Shown: positions 43,391 through 53,740 of the stretch, one piece after another
Numbering within the stretch: position 1 is the stretch's first letter
Layout of the letters: each line of letters opens with the position of its first letter
Assembly (NCBI GenBank): GCA_002900995.3
Contig: PJEW03000015.1
Coordinates: 164,490-228,489 of the forward strand
From: Ganoderma boninense
Lineage: Eukaryota; Basidiomycota; Agaricomycetes; Polyporales; Polyporaceae
Length of the DNA stretch: 64,000 bases
Direction of reading: 5' to 3'
Position numbers and translations under genes: made by a program
The notes under the pieces: generated by a model
Told to the model about the DNA's origin: nothing
What the model saw: only the letters and a program-made list of their open reading frames with translations
The model's database searches: none

Positions 43391-44677
43391 CTACGACTTC
43401 TGGGGTAGTGTGCAGGCTGCGAATAAGAAAGCAGCCTGCTCTGGGTTCTGCCAGACTTGCGAGTCGCATATGTACTCATATGGGTCCACCTCGAGGTACA
43501 GGTAGGTTGCGTCACTAGCCACCAACGGGCGGAGCGTCAGTTGGTGAAGCATGTAGTACACGTCCACGTGTTCGCGGTACGAGTTGGGGACGTATCTCGC
43601 AGCTATTCCGAGGTGCCTCCAGCATGCCTCGATGGCATCGCTGACGGCGTCATACTCCTCCTTGGTCCACGATCGTGCGTTCAAAAGCGTGCTCCGCATG
43701 TTCGGGGGGACCACTGCAAGTCTCAGTTAGCACAACGCTGAAGATAACGTAAACACTGTCACTGACGCCGCACAACGCCGTTATTACCTTCGAGCAAAGT
43801 CATTATATAGAACATGACCTCCCGGTAATGTAGGCGTTGCATGTCACGCTCGTCGTCCGTTGTTAAGTTGAGCTGCGCGATGAGCGACGTCAAAGTGTCC
43901 AAATAAGCAACAATGTGTCGGGGCTGACACTCGGGCATCGCGACGTCTGGGAGGTTGGGTAAACGCAGGCCGGAAATGAGTGAACAACTTCCATAGCTGA
44001 GACGGTCTCATGGAACTGACCTTTGCATGCGTTGTAAACCTTCGCCTGAAGTTCGTGTGCGATTGGCATTTTCTCGTTCATGACCAGAGCCCATCTGTCA
44101 TGCATCATAACGACGAGATCGCGGACCCAATCGGAGACTAGGTCGAACGGCTCGTCGGTGTTCGCAAATGCGTTCCGACCAAGAACAATGTCAGCTATGT
44201 TCCGGATGCTCGGGCGCCAAGGACGTAGTGCAGCGTCAAGTTGGTGCAGCTGTTGGGAACCTGAGGCCGCGTTCTTGACGAAATCGCACGCGTACTCACC
44301 TGCTCGATGCCCATGCTTCTGAGGATGGTTTCAACTTCACGGTCGATGCCGGCTCGCTCCCAGTGGTCGTCGATTTTCTTCTGGAGGATCTGAAATCCTC
44401 TGAAGAGCGGCCCGTTGGAGAGGCTGGATACGAAGGTGTAGCGGTGGGAGCGAGCATCGCCGGCGTCGTAGACAGCGGCGACGAAGCCCCGAACGAGGGC
44501 CCATTCTTCCTTCGACAAGCCCGTCTTGGCACTCCAACGCGGACCAGCCCATGGCGCTCGGTCGGTGTGAACGCGAGCCATCCAGGGACCCCAAGACCAC
44601 GGCGTCGGGTTGTTGAGGGCGTCGTTTCCCAGAGTCGCGAGGTTGAGGAGAGAGAGGAGGCGGTTGAAAGCGGCCAT
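43391..44677 (-). CDS. Orphan tandem paralogue B
   Basis: Same architecture as A. Exon 1 (44677 to about 44300) starts MAAFNRLLSLLNLATLGNDA. Later exons read IADIVLGRNAFANTDEPFDL, DRWALVMNEKMPIAHELQAK, then CQPRHIVAYLDTLTSLIAQL, and finally MRSTLLNARSWTKEEYDAVS, DATYLYLEVDPYEYICD and WQNPEQAAFLFAACTLPQK. Exon 1 and its promoter look identical to those of paralogue C, while later exons differ at many residues. Function unknown. Confidence 0.65.
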
Positions 44678-44989
44678 GGTGCGATACGGGACGGACGAGG
44701 GGCGCAAGTCCAGTGCATGCGACCAGTGCACATATCAGTCTCAAATAACGGTCTGACGCATCTTGGACCCACTGGTCGCTGGGCAGCGTCGCTAGTATCG
44801 CAAGACACGTTCGACTAATAGTATTTCGATTATTTTGCGAGATTGTGTCTGGACGTATGACCTCTTTCGGTGGGCCCTCCTGAGGCATGACGTGCGTAGG
44901 TCGTGGGTAAGTACAGGGTTTAGCATGCGGCGCGCCGTTCCGTTTAGGACGTGGATACATCAGGACGGCCATTGTCTCCGTTAGGCACC
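44286..44989. repeat. 704-bp duplicated block, copy 1 (paralogue B exon 1 and promoter)
   Basis: Aligns with 46766-47469 at a constant offset of 2480 bp. In the lines compared I found no difference. It runs from the donor-side intron edge of exon 1 through the start codon into about 310 bp of upstream DNA, ending at TTAGGCACC. Confidence 0.85.
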
Positions 44990-45858
44990 GGGGTGACACT
45001 TCGACGCCTCTGGGTACTGTTGGTGTATGTAGAGTGACACCATCCCTCATTTCCTGGGCTAGTGTCTGCGTAGCGCATGCGTGACTTGTCCCGCACGGCG
45101 TTGCGCTTCCGAATCGCAGGAGATCGCAGGTAATCGTGCCTAGCGCCTGTGCCGTGATGGCTACCTCACGCTCTCCGCAATCCTCCGTTGTTCACTCCAA
45201 GGGCCGAGTTGCGATGCTGGGTAGGGCATTACTGCCCCTAACAGCATGCATTCAGTGTCCGTAAGGGTGAAGGCCATGGGCGCGTCTTCAGCAATCTACA
45301 GAACGCGCCGCCCATGAATTGGTAATGACCTGTCCAACGAAAATAGGTAGTGCGATTGCCGCCCTCTTATCTCCTCTACCGGCATGAAGTTCGATCAGCC
45401 TGGGTGTAGCCCGGCTGATGCCTCGGGCCCTGGGCTATTCTCCTAGGTTCTTCGCTCCGAGAATCAGTTCTCCCCGGCAGCAGTCCGGGACTAGATTTTG
45501 CGTGCTCACCGCCATTTGCTCGCGCAAAATAGCCGTTCCTGTCTCCTGTAAAACATCATATAGCCATCTCGTACATAGAGCGCAATTTATGACGTAGACA
45601 TTTCCGATGTTGTGCGTGTCATACTTACGAATCGAAGGAGGTAACGATTCGGTGCTGCAGTGATTAACCTGATCAGGAAGCTATCGACGTCGGATCGCTG
45701 GTTCGCTGGTCCTCGCATGCGCCTCGCACGATCGGACATCCTGGCTGATTTATTTGTCGGGTCAGTTTTTATGATCGGATTTGAGCAGATAAGGTCTACC
45801 GCCAGGGATTGGCAAGGAAGCTGATTTGAGATACAAGGGGTATTGTCGTGCTATCCCC
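44990..45858. other. Intergenic with a fourth copy of the 30-nt hairpin
   Basis: At 45392-45421 the hairpin motif recurs (GATCAGCC...GGCTGATG around GGGT-GTA-GCCC), without the full flanking repeat. No gene recognised. Confidence 0.5.
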
Positions 45859-47157
45859 TCATAGAACCGTATGCGGCAGGGTGCTAGCGGCGAATAAGAT
45901 CGCGGCCTTTGCTGGGATTTGCCAGACTTCCCAGTCATAAAGCCAGTCCTCCGGGTTCACCTCGAGGTCTAGGTATGGTGCGTCATCGTTCCCCACCAAT
46001 GTTTCCAGCGTTAGATCGCAAATCATGTAGTACACGTCGACGCCTTCGCGGTACAGCTCGGGTACTTGCGTCGCTGCTATTTCGATGTGCAGCAAGCATG
46101 CCCTAATAGCATTGAAGACGGCGTTGTAGTCGTCCTCGGTCCACGACCCTGCGCTCGAAAGGGTGTGTTTCATGTTCGGCGGGAGCTCTGCAAACCCCCG
46201 TCAATCCAACGTGGAGAATTAAAAAACAGCTACTCACGTGGAGCAGAGCGTTTCTTCCCATCGAGTAAGTCGACGGTGGTGGACACGACCTTCCTGTAAT
46301 ATAGTCGTTGTTCCACACGCTCGTCATCGTCGATTGTCAAGTTAAGCTGCGCGACGAGCGATGTCACAGCATTGAAATAAGCAACAATGTGTCGGGGCTG
46401 ACAGCCGGGCATCGCGACGTCTGGCAAGTTGGGTAAACGCAGGTCGGAAATGAGTGAACCATTTTCATGGCTGAAACGGGCTCATGGGACCGACCTTTGC
46501 ATGCGTTGTAAACCTTGGCCTGAAGTTCGCGGGCGATTGGTACTTTATCGTGCAAAGCCAGAGTCCACCTGTCATGCGTCATACTAAAGACATTGTGGAC
46601 CCAATGGGAGACTAGGTCGAACGGCTCGCCGGCGTGCGCAAATGCGTTCCGACCAAGAACAATGGCGGCTATGTTCCCGACGCTCTGGTGCAACAAAGGC
46701 TGCACACTGTAGAGCTGGTGCGGCTGTTTGGAGGACTGTGCTAAGGTCATGTTCGTGACGAAACTGCACGCGTACTCACCTGCTCGATGCCCATGCTTCT
46801 GAGGATGGTTTCAACTTCACGGTCGATGCCGGCTCGCTCCCAGTGGTCGTCGATTTTCTTCTGGAGGATCTGAAATCCTCTGAAGAGCGGCCCGTTGGAG
46901 AGGCTGGATACGAAGGTGTAGCGGTGGGAGCGAGCATCGCCGGCGTCGTAGACAGCGGCGACGAAGCCCCGAACGAGGGCCCATTCTTCCTTCGACAAGC
47001 CCGTCTTGGCACTCCAACGCGGACCAGCCCATGGCGCTCGGTCGGTGTGAACGCGAGCCATCCAGGGACCCCAAGACCACGGCGTCGGGTTGTTGAGGGC
47101 GTCGTTTCCCAGAGTCGCGAGGTTGAGGAGAGAGAGGAGGCGGTTGAAAGCGGCCAT
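45859..47157 (-). CDS. Orphan tandem paralogue C
   Basis: Exon 1 (47157 to about 46780) matches that of paralogue B. Later exons read IAAIVLGRNAFAHAGEPFDL, DRWTLALHDKVPIARELQAK, CQPRHIVAYFNAVTSLVAQL, then KHTLSSAGSWTEDDYNAVFN, DAPYLDLEVNPEDWLYD and PAKAAILFAASTLP. The open exons and conserved splice sites suggest an expressed gene. No known domain. Confidence 0.65.
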
Positions 47158-47469
47158 GGTGCGATACGGGACGGACGAGGGGCGCAAGTCCAGTGCATGC
47201 GACCAGTGCACATATCAGTCTCAAATAACGGTCTGACGCATCTTGGACCCACTGGTCGCTGGGCAGCGTCGCTAGTATCGCAAGACACGTTCGACTAATA
47301 GTATTTCGATTATTTTGCGAGATTGTGTCTGGACGTATGACCTCTTTCGGTGGGCCCTCCTGAGGCATGACGTGCGTAGGTCGTGGGTAAGTACAGGGTT
47401 TAGCATGCGGCGCGCCGTTCCGTTTAGGACGTGGATACATCAGGACGGCCATTGTCTCCGTTAGGCACC
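46766..47469. repeat. 704-bp duplicated block, copy 2 (paralogue C exon 1 and promoter)
   Basis: Partner of 44286-44989. Both ends are sharp: the flanks differ immediately outside GCACGCG on one side and TTAGGCACC on the other. Confidence 0.85.
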
Positions 47470-47734
47470 AGAGTAATACAGCGTAGTACTCTAATAATTC
47501 AGCGTCTATTTAGTCGGCGTAGAACGACCTGCTTATCACGTCCTGCATGGCTGTCCACTTCCCAATCAGTGGTCATTCTGGCTATCGTCTTCAATCTGAT
47601 GGGCGTCATTATCTCGGCAGTGCGGGGCGAGATATTCCCACTCCGACGTCAGCACTTGCTGACTGCGTTGCTCGGCAGGTGGCATCCCTCTTTTCTGCCA
47701 CCATCCAACCAGTGCGATCGCTAAGTCCTCACTC

Positions 47735-48247
47735 ATGGAGCCCTCTCAATCTACAACGGCATGGTATGTGGGATCGCCATCGCGTTTGCGTCTCATTGTT
47801 AAGTGGTTACCACTTTCGCAGGGTCCTTCAATTGGAGCTCATCGATGGCAGAGTCCGCGTCGTTCAGGAGGAGTGGGCGAGGAAAGCTGCGGATGACCGT
47901 CGCCGTACGTATGCGAAACTTCTCACACGATCGTTGACGGGTGTTGATACATTGGATCAGAGCTGGGGATTGCTGTCGAGGCAGCCATTGAGTCTTTCGA
48001 ACAGCTCATCCGCAGGTACCGCGAGGGCGTGCTTAATGTGCCCCAGGATGTTCAGGACCTTGTGATCTTGTGCCAGTCATATCGATTAGAGGCGTTGCAA
48101 CATAGATACCGGTGCGCGCTCTTCGTGGAGTACATCCTCGCTGTCCGCCATCGCCTCATGAATACCCCGGACGGTTGCGTGGAGATGCTGCCCCCGATTC
48201 CTCCGGAAATCATGTGGTATGTTCGCACTGATGCGGGACATCGGTGA
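47735..48247 (+). CDS. Small helical orphan protein
   Basis: Start MEPSQSTTA at 47735, a first intron (GTATGTGGG...CGCAG, about 47764-47821), then WVLQLELIDGRVRVVQEEWARK, a second intron beginning GTACGTATG near 47914, then ELGIAVEAAIESFEQLIRRY, REGVLNVPQDVQDLVILC, and a stop at 48247. About 150 residues, charged and helical with coiled-coil tendency. No family recognised. Same strand as the zinc-finger gene downstream. Confidence 0.45.
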
Positions 48248-49234
48248 GGGTCGTGGCATGGGTGGATTCGAGGCTCGGCTGCGCGTTATCTCTTTGTGCT
48301 CGCAGTAATGTTTTCTAATGTTTTGTATGCCACCACCTTCGACCAGAATTTCAGTCGATTTACGTCATTGTGCTTAATTATAACGCATCATGTATCTCGG
48401 GCTTTTTCGGGTGATTATAGTTAGTAATCCATGTGCTGGTCACGCCGACCTTGACACAGCCGAGGCGATGCTTTCAAGAGGTCATGGAGAGTGGTTTTCT
48501 CAGTTCGATACCTCTGGAGAGGGGGCAAACGATTGTTCAGTGGAAGCACGTTTTTCGGCAATATTAGTGGCTTTCGCTTCCTACTCGGTTCGGTCATGAA
48601 CGTCTGAGGGATGTTACACGACGGATGGCGTTGTTCATGATCAGCGTAGTTCAGATTCGTTCTCCATGTCGTATCCTTAGATGCCGTACTACCGCGAGGG
48701 CGGTTCCGTCTATTAATTATTATAGAGTGTTGCATTCGAGCATAACTCCCCAGCACTTGGTGTATGCACCCCATGACTTCGGTCAATGTTGGACGTGGAC
48801 ATAGAAATGGTCGCCGGTTGGGTCACAGTGGGGTTTGTTAGTCGTGCAAGCAGTAGGGCCATACATATGTGTCTCTGTTGCTGCTACGGGGGGTATAGGT
48901 GCTTGATCTCCCACTCATTTTGCCGTGCATCCTCTTGTCTTGGTTCCCCCAATAATTTCCTCTGCGCTCACATCTCGACAATCCCTTTCGACGATGTCTT
49001 TTCAAAGATGATACTGAGCGCGTTCCAAATTCAGCTATATCTGGTCTCTATGTCGCGATATAAATGGCTGTCACAGACGTGACATCCCTGAACTCGCGTA
49101 TTCCTCCCGTCCATTCAGGTCGAACGGAGCATTTTGCAATATATACATATGCGGGGAATTCTTGTCCGAGGTTGGTTGCTTGCCGGGGAGACCACGTCCT
49201 CATTCCCGTAGCCATATATAGGGCTTGGTCCCGC
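48248..49234. other. Intergenic, no gene recognised
   Basis: Nearly 1 kb with short frames only; it includes the promoter of the gene at 49235 (a TATATA near 49213). Confidence 0.4.
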
Positions 49235-51132
49235 ATGTCTAGTCATGTCCTCCGCCCTCCCGGAGTACGACGTCGCATGCCACCACGTTCTTCATCCCGA
49301 GTTTCCTCTCGTGTTCAAGTCTTGAGTCATCTCAAGGCTTGTCCCAAGTGCGGCTACTATGTTGGAGCCCCAGTCATGTGCAAGGGACAGTCAAACCCTA
49401 CGAAGAAGGGCTTTTGGTTCGAAAAGGTGCGTCGCAGGCATTGTCCACGTCCTGGTGCTGACGAGACCTGCTTAGTGCTTGAACAACGAGCAGCCTACCC
49501 CCGACAGCTGCGACTATTTCAAATGGAGGAACGATATTCCGCGCGGAAAAGGGACTGACCGTAGGGAGTCTAAGAAGGGGGAATGCCCGGGTCTCCTGTG
49601 TCGCCAGTCTGGAAAATCGAACGCCATCAACGTCGAGTGCACGTTCGGCGTTTGTGTTCAGTGTTGCAAACATTGTCAGCCTTTGCTGCCCACTTTGCGG
49701 GCATGTGCCGTCAGCGACCACAGGAAGGGAGTCGTCTACCCCGGGCAACCCGTCGCAGGTGAGGCTTCCCGCTGGCTGAAGGAAAGCTCTCATCTAATGA
49801 TGCTCGCAGACGTGTCCGAAGTGTTTCAACCCCGAACTCGGGGCCGTCGGACGAAGTCCACCCGAAAGAAGGCCAAAGAACCCGCAGTGGACATATCCAG
49901 CGATGTCGAGGAGCTTACTTCGGGGAGCAAGGCGGCATCCACCCCCAAGTCACCGTCGAAGCGCCCTCCGCTGAAACGCGCGTCTTACGCTACCCCCACC
50001 GGACCGGCTTACCAAGCGCGAATCTCTGAGATCGACGCGGAGCGACGTATCTTCGAGGAGGAGCGGGCGAAACGAGTCCAGCAGGAACACGCCAAGTCGC
50101 ATGTCCATATCGCGACATTGCGATGGTGGACTGTGGTATGGGATATTGCCTGTCTTTTCCAATCACCCCAGCTTACATTTCAACGGTTTTTAGGATGGGG
50201 GAGACCCCGACGTGCTCGAGATCGTGGTGGAGAATGCGTCCGCGTTCCATCCCAAGGACATCCCTCAACTCGTCGCTGACTACCAGTGCGACGAGCAGAG
50301 GTTCCAGTACTATGACTCAAAGAAGGGCTTGTGGTACACCGGGTCCCAGTGGAGCGCTCCTCGTGACCTCAAGAAGTTATCTGACGATGACCTCTGCTAC
50401 CGATCACTGGGCGTGAAATCAGGGGAAGGTATGCCTGGAGTATCTAAGAAACGGCCGGCGTCGGAGGATTTGTCGGGGCCTGTTACACCTCGCAGGCCCG
50501 TGTAAGTCACCCGATCGTCTTAGCCACTGTTACTGGATGCTTATCTAAATAGGCCTGCTTTTAGGGACTTTCCAATCACCCCGGAGTCTCGAGACCGATG
50601 CTCGGTCTCTCCTGCTGCCACTCTACCTCCAGGATCTGGGTCGTCGGCGTTTACCGAAGAGGAAGAGATGGTCTTCCTCTCAAACAGTTCGCATACGCCT
50701 CTCCCTATCACGGCGCTTACAGAAGACTGGACCGCGTCCCCTGGAGACACTTTGCCGCCCATTCCCGCACTGTTTCCCCACGAGTCTGACTGCGCCGCTA
50801 CCCCGAAGGTCCCGTCGGCAGCCGCGTCGCTCGATCTGTCATCTGCTCCTCGCGGCCGATTCGGATGGCCATGGAAGTACGTATGCGACATGGCATCCGG
50901 CTTTGCTGCCATGCGCAAGTTGCAGGATAGCTATCCGTCCCTCTCAACCGCGCAGGCCTTCGAGATGGTGTTCAAGGACGAGTTCAAATCCAGCACCTAC
51001 AGCGAGCAGGTCCGGGCATGGCGCGATGCAGGGGACGTTGAGGGAGAGCGGGCGCGCTGGATCAACATGGGGCGCGACGAACATGGCGAGTGGACTAAGT
51101 TTATGATCCGCTGGCGCCCCTCCCGGAGATGA
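49235..51132 (+). CDS. GRF-like zinc-finger protein with a second Cys cluster
   Basis: Start MSSHVLRPPGVRRRMPPRSS at 49235. Five exons with introns near 49426-49473, 49759-49811, 50134-50193 and 50504-50560. The first module is CPKCGYYVGAPVMCK...NPTKKGFWFEKCLN...DSCDYFKW, the C..C...NP...FY-C...C-x-F-x-W layout of a GRF zinc finger, which binds single-stranded nucleic acid in other proteins. A second cluster follows (CPGLLCRQSG, CTFGVCVQCCKHC, RACAVSDH). Then come a basic linker (RGRRTKSTRKKAK), a coiled coil (ISEIDAERRIFEEERAKRV), YYDSKKGLWYTGSQWSAPRD and a conserved C-terminal block (FGWPWKYVCDMASGF, QVRAWRDAGDVEG). I recall relatives only as uncharacterised basidiomycete proteins. A nuclear, nucleic-acid-binding role is inferred. 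Confidence 0.6.
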
Positions 51133-52113
51133 TTCGCTCTAGAAGGCATGCTCTCATGCTAGATATATTGTCTATGATGTGCAAATTTGGTGACGCATAT
51201 CAACCCTTGATTGGGTGGGCGGCGTCGTACCGAATCTCATGGGTTTCACAATTGATCTCGCGATGGACAGTCTTGTTAAGATATGAAAGTAATTGGTTGA
51301 CCATGAATATATCATATCTGGTTCTGTCGCAACGAGCGCTGTCACGATCTTTCAACGCCATCAGAAATGTTCTGCGCATACGTCTGCGTCCAGCACATTG
51401 GTCAGAAATTTGGGAGTCCACCGGCTGGTTTTGGCGATGTGCGCGATCGAGGGAATTGGTGTGGAAATGGGCGAGGTACTCAAGGTCTCGACTCGCCCGC
51501 ATCCCTGTCTCGAACTCGATGCACTTCAAAGGCTGTTATCGAGCAAGATAATCAGAGGCGCAGCTGCACCACGGGGTACGGTGCCGTCCTGGTGTGGAGA
51601 CGTTCCACTACTTCAAGCTAACAAATAAGCACGAGTGCCTCGCGTTCATTGCTGAACATTTTGGGCAAGCGGTAAGAGGTAGCCGTCAGAGCGACCAGGC
51701 TAGGTACGTATAGAAGACGTTCATGCTTCACAAATTGTTCTGCAGGCGGCCTGGAGGGCTGTCATCTCGCAATGCAAGTGGCGCAAGAATATGAAGGATT
51801 ATTAGATCCGTCTTGTATGCTTGCCGGACACAGACAGACAGCCACCATGATGGTTTTAGTCGCTTGCTGGAGAAGCGGGTCATGACGGATGTCTTCATTC
51901 ATACAGCATAAAGGTAGGACGATATCGGCTACACCGGGTCAGAGGAGGAACCAAGTCGTGTGGCTGACGTGCAGACATCAATGATATGGAGTACGCCGCC
52001 ACAAGACTGCCCTGCGCTCGAGAACGATGTCGTCAGGCGTTGACATCCACACTCGGCTGGGTAAAATCTGTCAGCCATTTTATCTTCAGGATTACCAAAC
52101 TTCTGGGTCAGAC
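51133..52113. other. Intergenic, no gene recognised
   Basis: About 1 kb. Overlapping plus-strand frames (51129-51551, 51293-51628) lack motifs. Confidence 0.4.
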
Positions 52114-53112
52114 TTACTCGTGCTGCGACTCCCCAGTCATGACCTGGCCTATCACCCCTGTGGTAAACGGCCCGTAATGCAAAGGACGGTCGGGCAATGC
52201 TACGTCGGAATGTACTCGGCGGAGAAGATAATCACCGCTGGCACACGCGCTGGTGCAGTCGTCACTTTCCATCCGCCAAATGGCCGTCCTCCCATAGGGG
52301 GGGTGGTGCCAGTGTGCCATGACACCATGGTCCACCATGTCGGGCTGATAGAAGTCCAGGAGGGAGCCCTGATCTCCGAAGAATCGCGGCTGGCCAGGAC
52401 ACTGGAAAATTTGCCGTAAACAGACAGTGCTTGCCCAAAGTGGCAGTGGAGAGACAGGTTGGTCGTTCGGGGGTAGAGTAGAAGCTTTTGGCCAGCGTTC
52501 GAGTTGGAAACGGCCCGAATTAACGATTTGGTTTACCCTGGCGAGCGCGGAGTGTGAAAGGTTAGGTAAGTTTGGAGTGACCGCCTGATATTCTAGAGTC
52601 GTTCTGGGGTACGCGCAGCCGAAAGAAAACTGGTCCATGTAATTGATCAGCGCACATGTCGGATAACTCGCGATCGGGGTGAAGGCCGAGTCCGTGTGGG
52701 AGCATATGACTCGGATAACCTTCTGGCCCCGGGTGCGATAGAGATATGCGGTGGGCCGGTTCTCCTCACGTGCTGGCCATTGTTGGACGTCCCATGCTCG
52801 CACCACGGCCGGGTGCTCATCGAATAGGGCGAGGAGCTGGTAGCTCGTTTCATAGGGAACACATATTTCCAACTCGTTGGTGAGGACGCGCGGGCATCGT
52901 GCCACGAATGCGAGGGCAGCCTCGCCGGTGATGACTGCTCGAGTCTCTGTGAGAGAGCGGAGAAGATCCAGGGGGAAACCCCAATATCGACGGATGATGG
53001 CGTCGCGCTCTTGAAGTAGCGTGTAGGATACGTGGTTGCGGAAATGTAAACAAGTGCCTCCCCACGCGAGGAGACTGACGATGTCGAGAAGGTGGCCAAT
53101 TTTGAAGTGCAT
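52114..53112 (-). CDS. F-box/nucleotidyltransferase-like protein, paralogue 1
   Basis: 332 codons without introns. The F-box helix pair is partly upstream of the first Met: the open frame before 53112 reads GSLPTEM and continues HFKIGHLLDIVSLLAWGGTC. The true start may therefore be farther up in a lost or unseen exon. The body has AVITGEAALAFVARCPRV and ELEICVPYETSYQLL, which resemble the minimal nucleotidyltransferase fold (G-[ST/E]-A-A-L...D/E-L-[DE]-[IL]) seen in many mushroom F-box proteins. The end is CPGQPRFFGDQGSLLDF and MAHWHHPPYGRTAIWR. Paralogue of 53741-54808. F-box proteins recruit substrates to SCF ubiquitin ligases; the substrate is unknown. Confidence 0.6.
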   Translation of the reverse strand: MHFKIGHLLDIVSLLAWGGTCLHFRNHVSYTLLQERDAIIRRYWGFPLDLLRSLTETRAVITGEAALAFVARCPRVLTNELEICVPYETSYQLLALFDEHPAVVRAWDVQQWPAREENRPTAYLYRTRGQKVIRVICSHTDSAFTPIASYPTCALINYMDQFSFGCAYPRTTLEYQAVTPNLPNLSHSALARVNQIVNSGRFQLERWPKASTLPPNDQPVSPLPLWASTVCLRQIFQCPGQPRFFGDQGSLLDFYQPDMVDHGVMAHWHHPPYGRTAIWRMESDDCTSACASGDYLLRRVHSDVALPDRPLHYGPFTTGVIGQVMTGESQHE

Positions 53113-53740
53113 TTCAGTTGGAAGGCTACCGCAATGCTTTAGCGTCGATGTCTTATTAAGTGAAAAAATCTCTCGGCGAACCTGAAGAGGGTGCTTTGTA
53201 CCGCCATGATGGTCGTGGCAGGTGCAAGATGATGGCGATGAACAGTTGGCAAGGACCTGAGCGAGCGTGTCTTGAGCCCTGCAGGTCCAATGTTATAGCC
53301 TGTTTTCTAGGGTGACACCCGCTCGATAACGTGTCAGGCACCACATAAAGTATGTATTTTGCCTCGGCCCCCCATCAAACCAGACTGAGAGTCTCAGACA
53401 GTTGCTAGCCTTTCCCCCCCGCCGCTTAAAGTCCCAAGCTGAGGTCATCGTCTTCTAGAACATGTAGCGCACTAAGTAGCGGGACGGCATGGAACTCATA
53501 GCCCCGCGGTTCCGTCAAAGCATAGCTTGGATGTGCGATGTCAAGTGTCAACGAGGTTGAGATGATGTCGTCACCCAGTATCTTTACCGTGAGCTATACG
53601 TACAGATGATTACCATGTGCGATGGACAACCAGCTCACCCCTCCTCTCGAGCGGAATATCGTCGGGCATGGATTCCCGCACTCGCCTGATAAGAATACAG
53701 GTAAGTTCGTCGGCAATGAGACGGGTTGTATGCGCTGGGC
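53113..53740. other. Gap between the two F-box-like genes
   Basis: 628 bp without a recognised gene; it holds the promoter region of paralogue 1. Confidence 0.4.
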
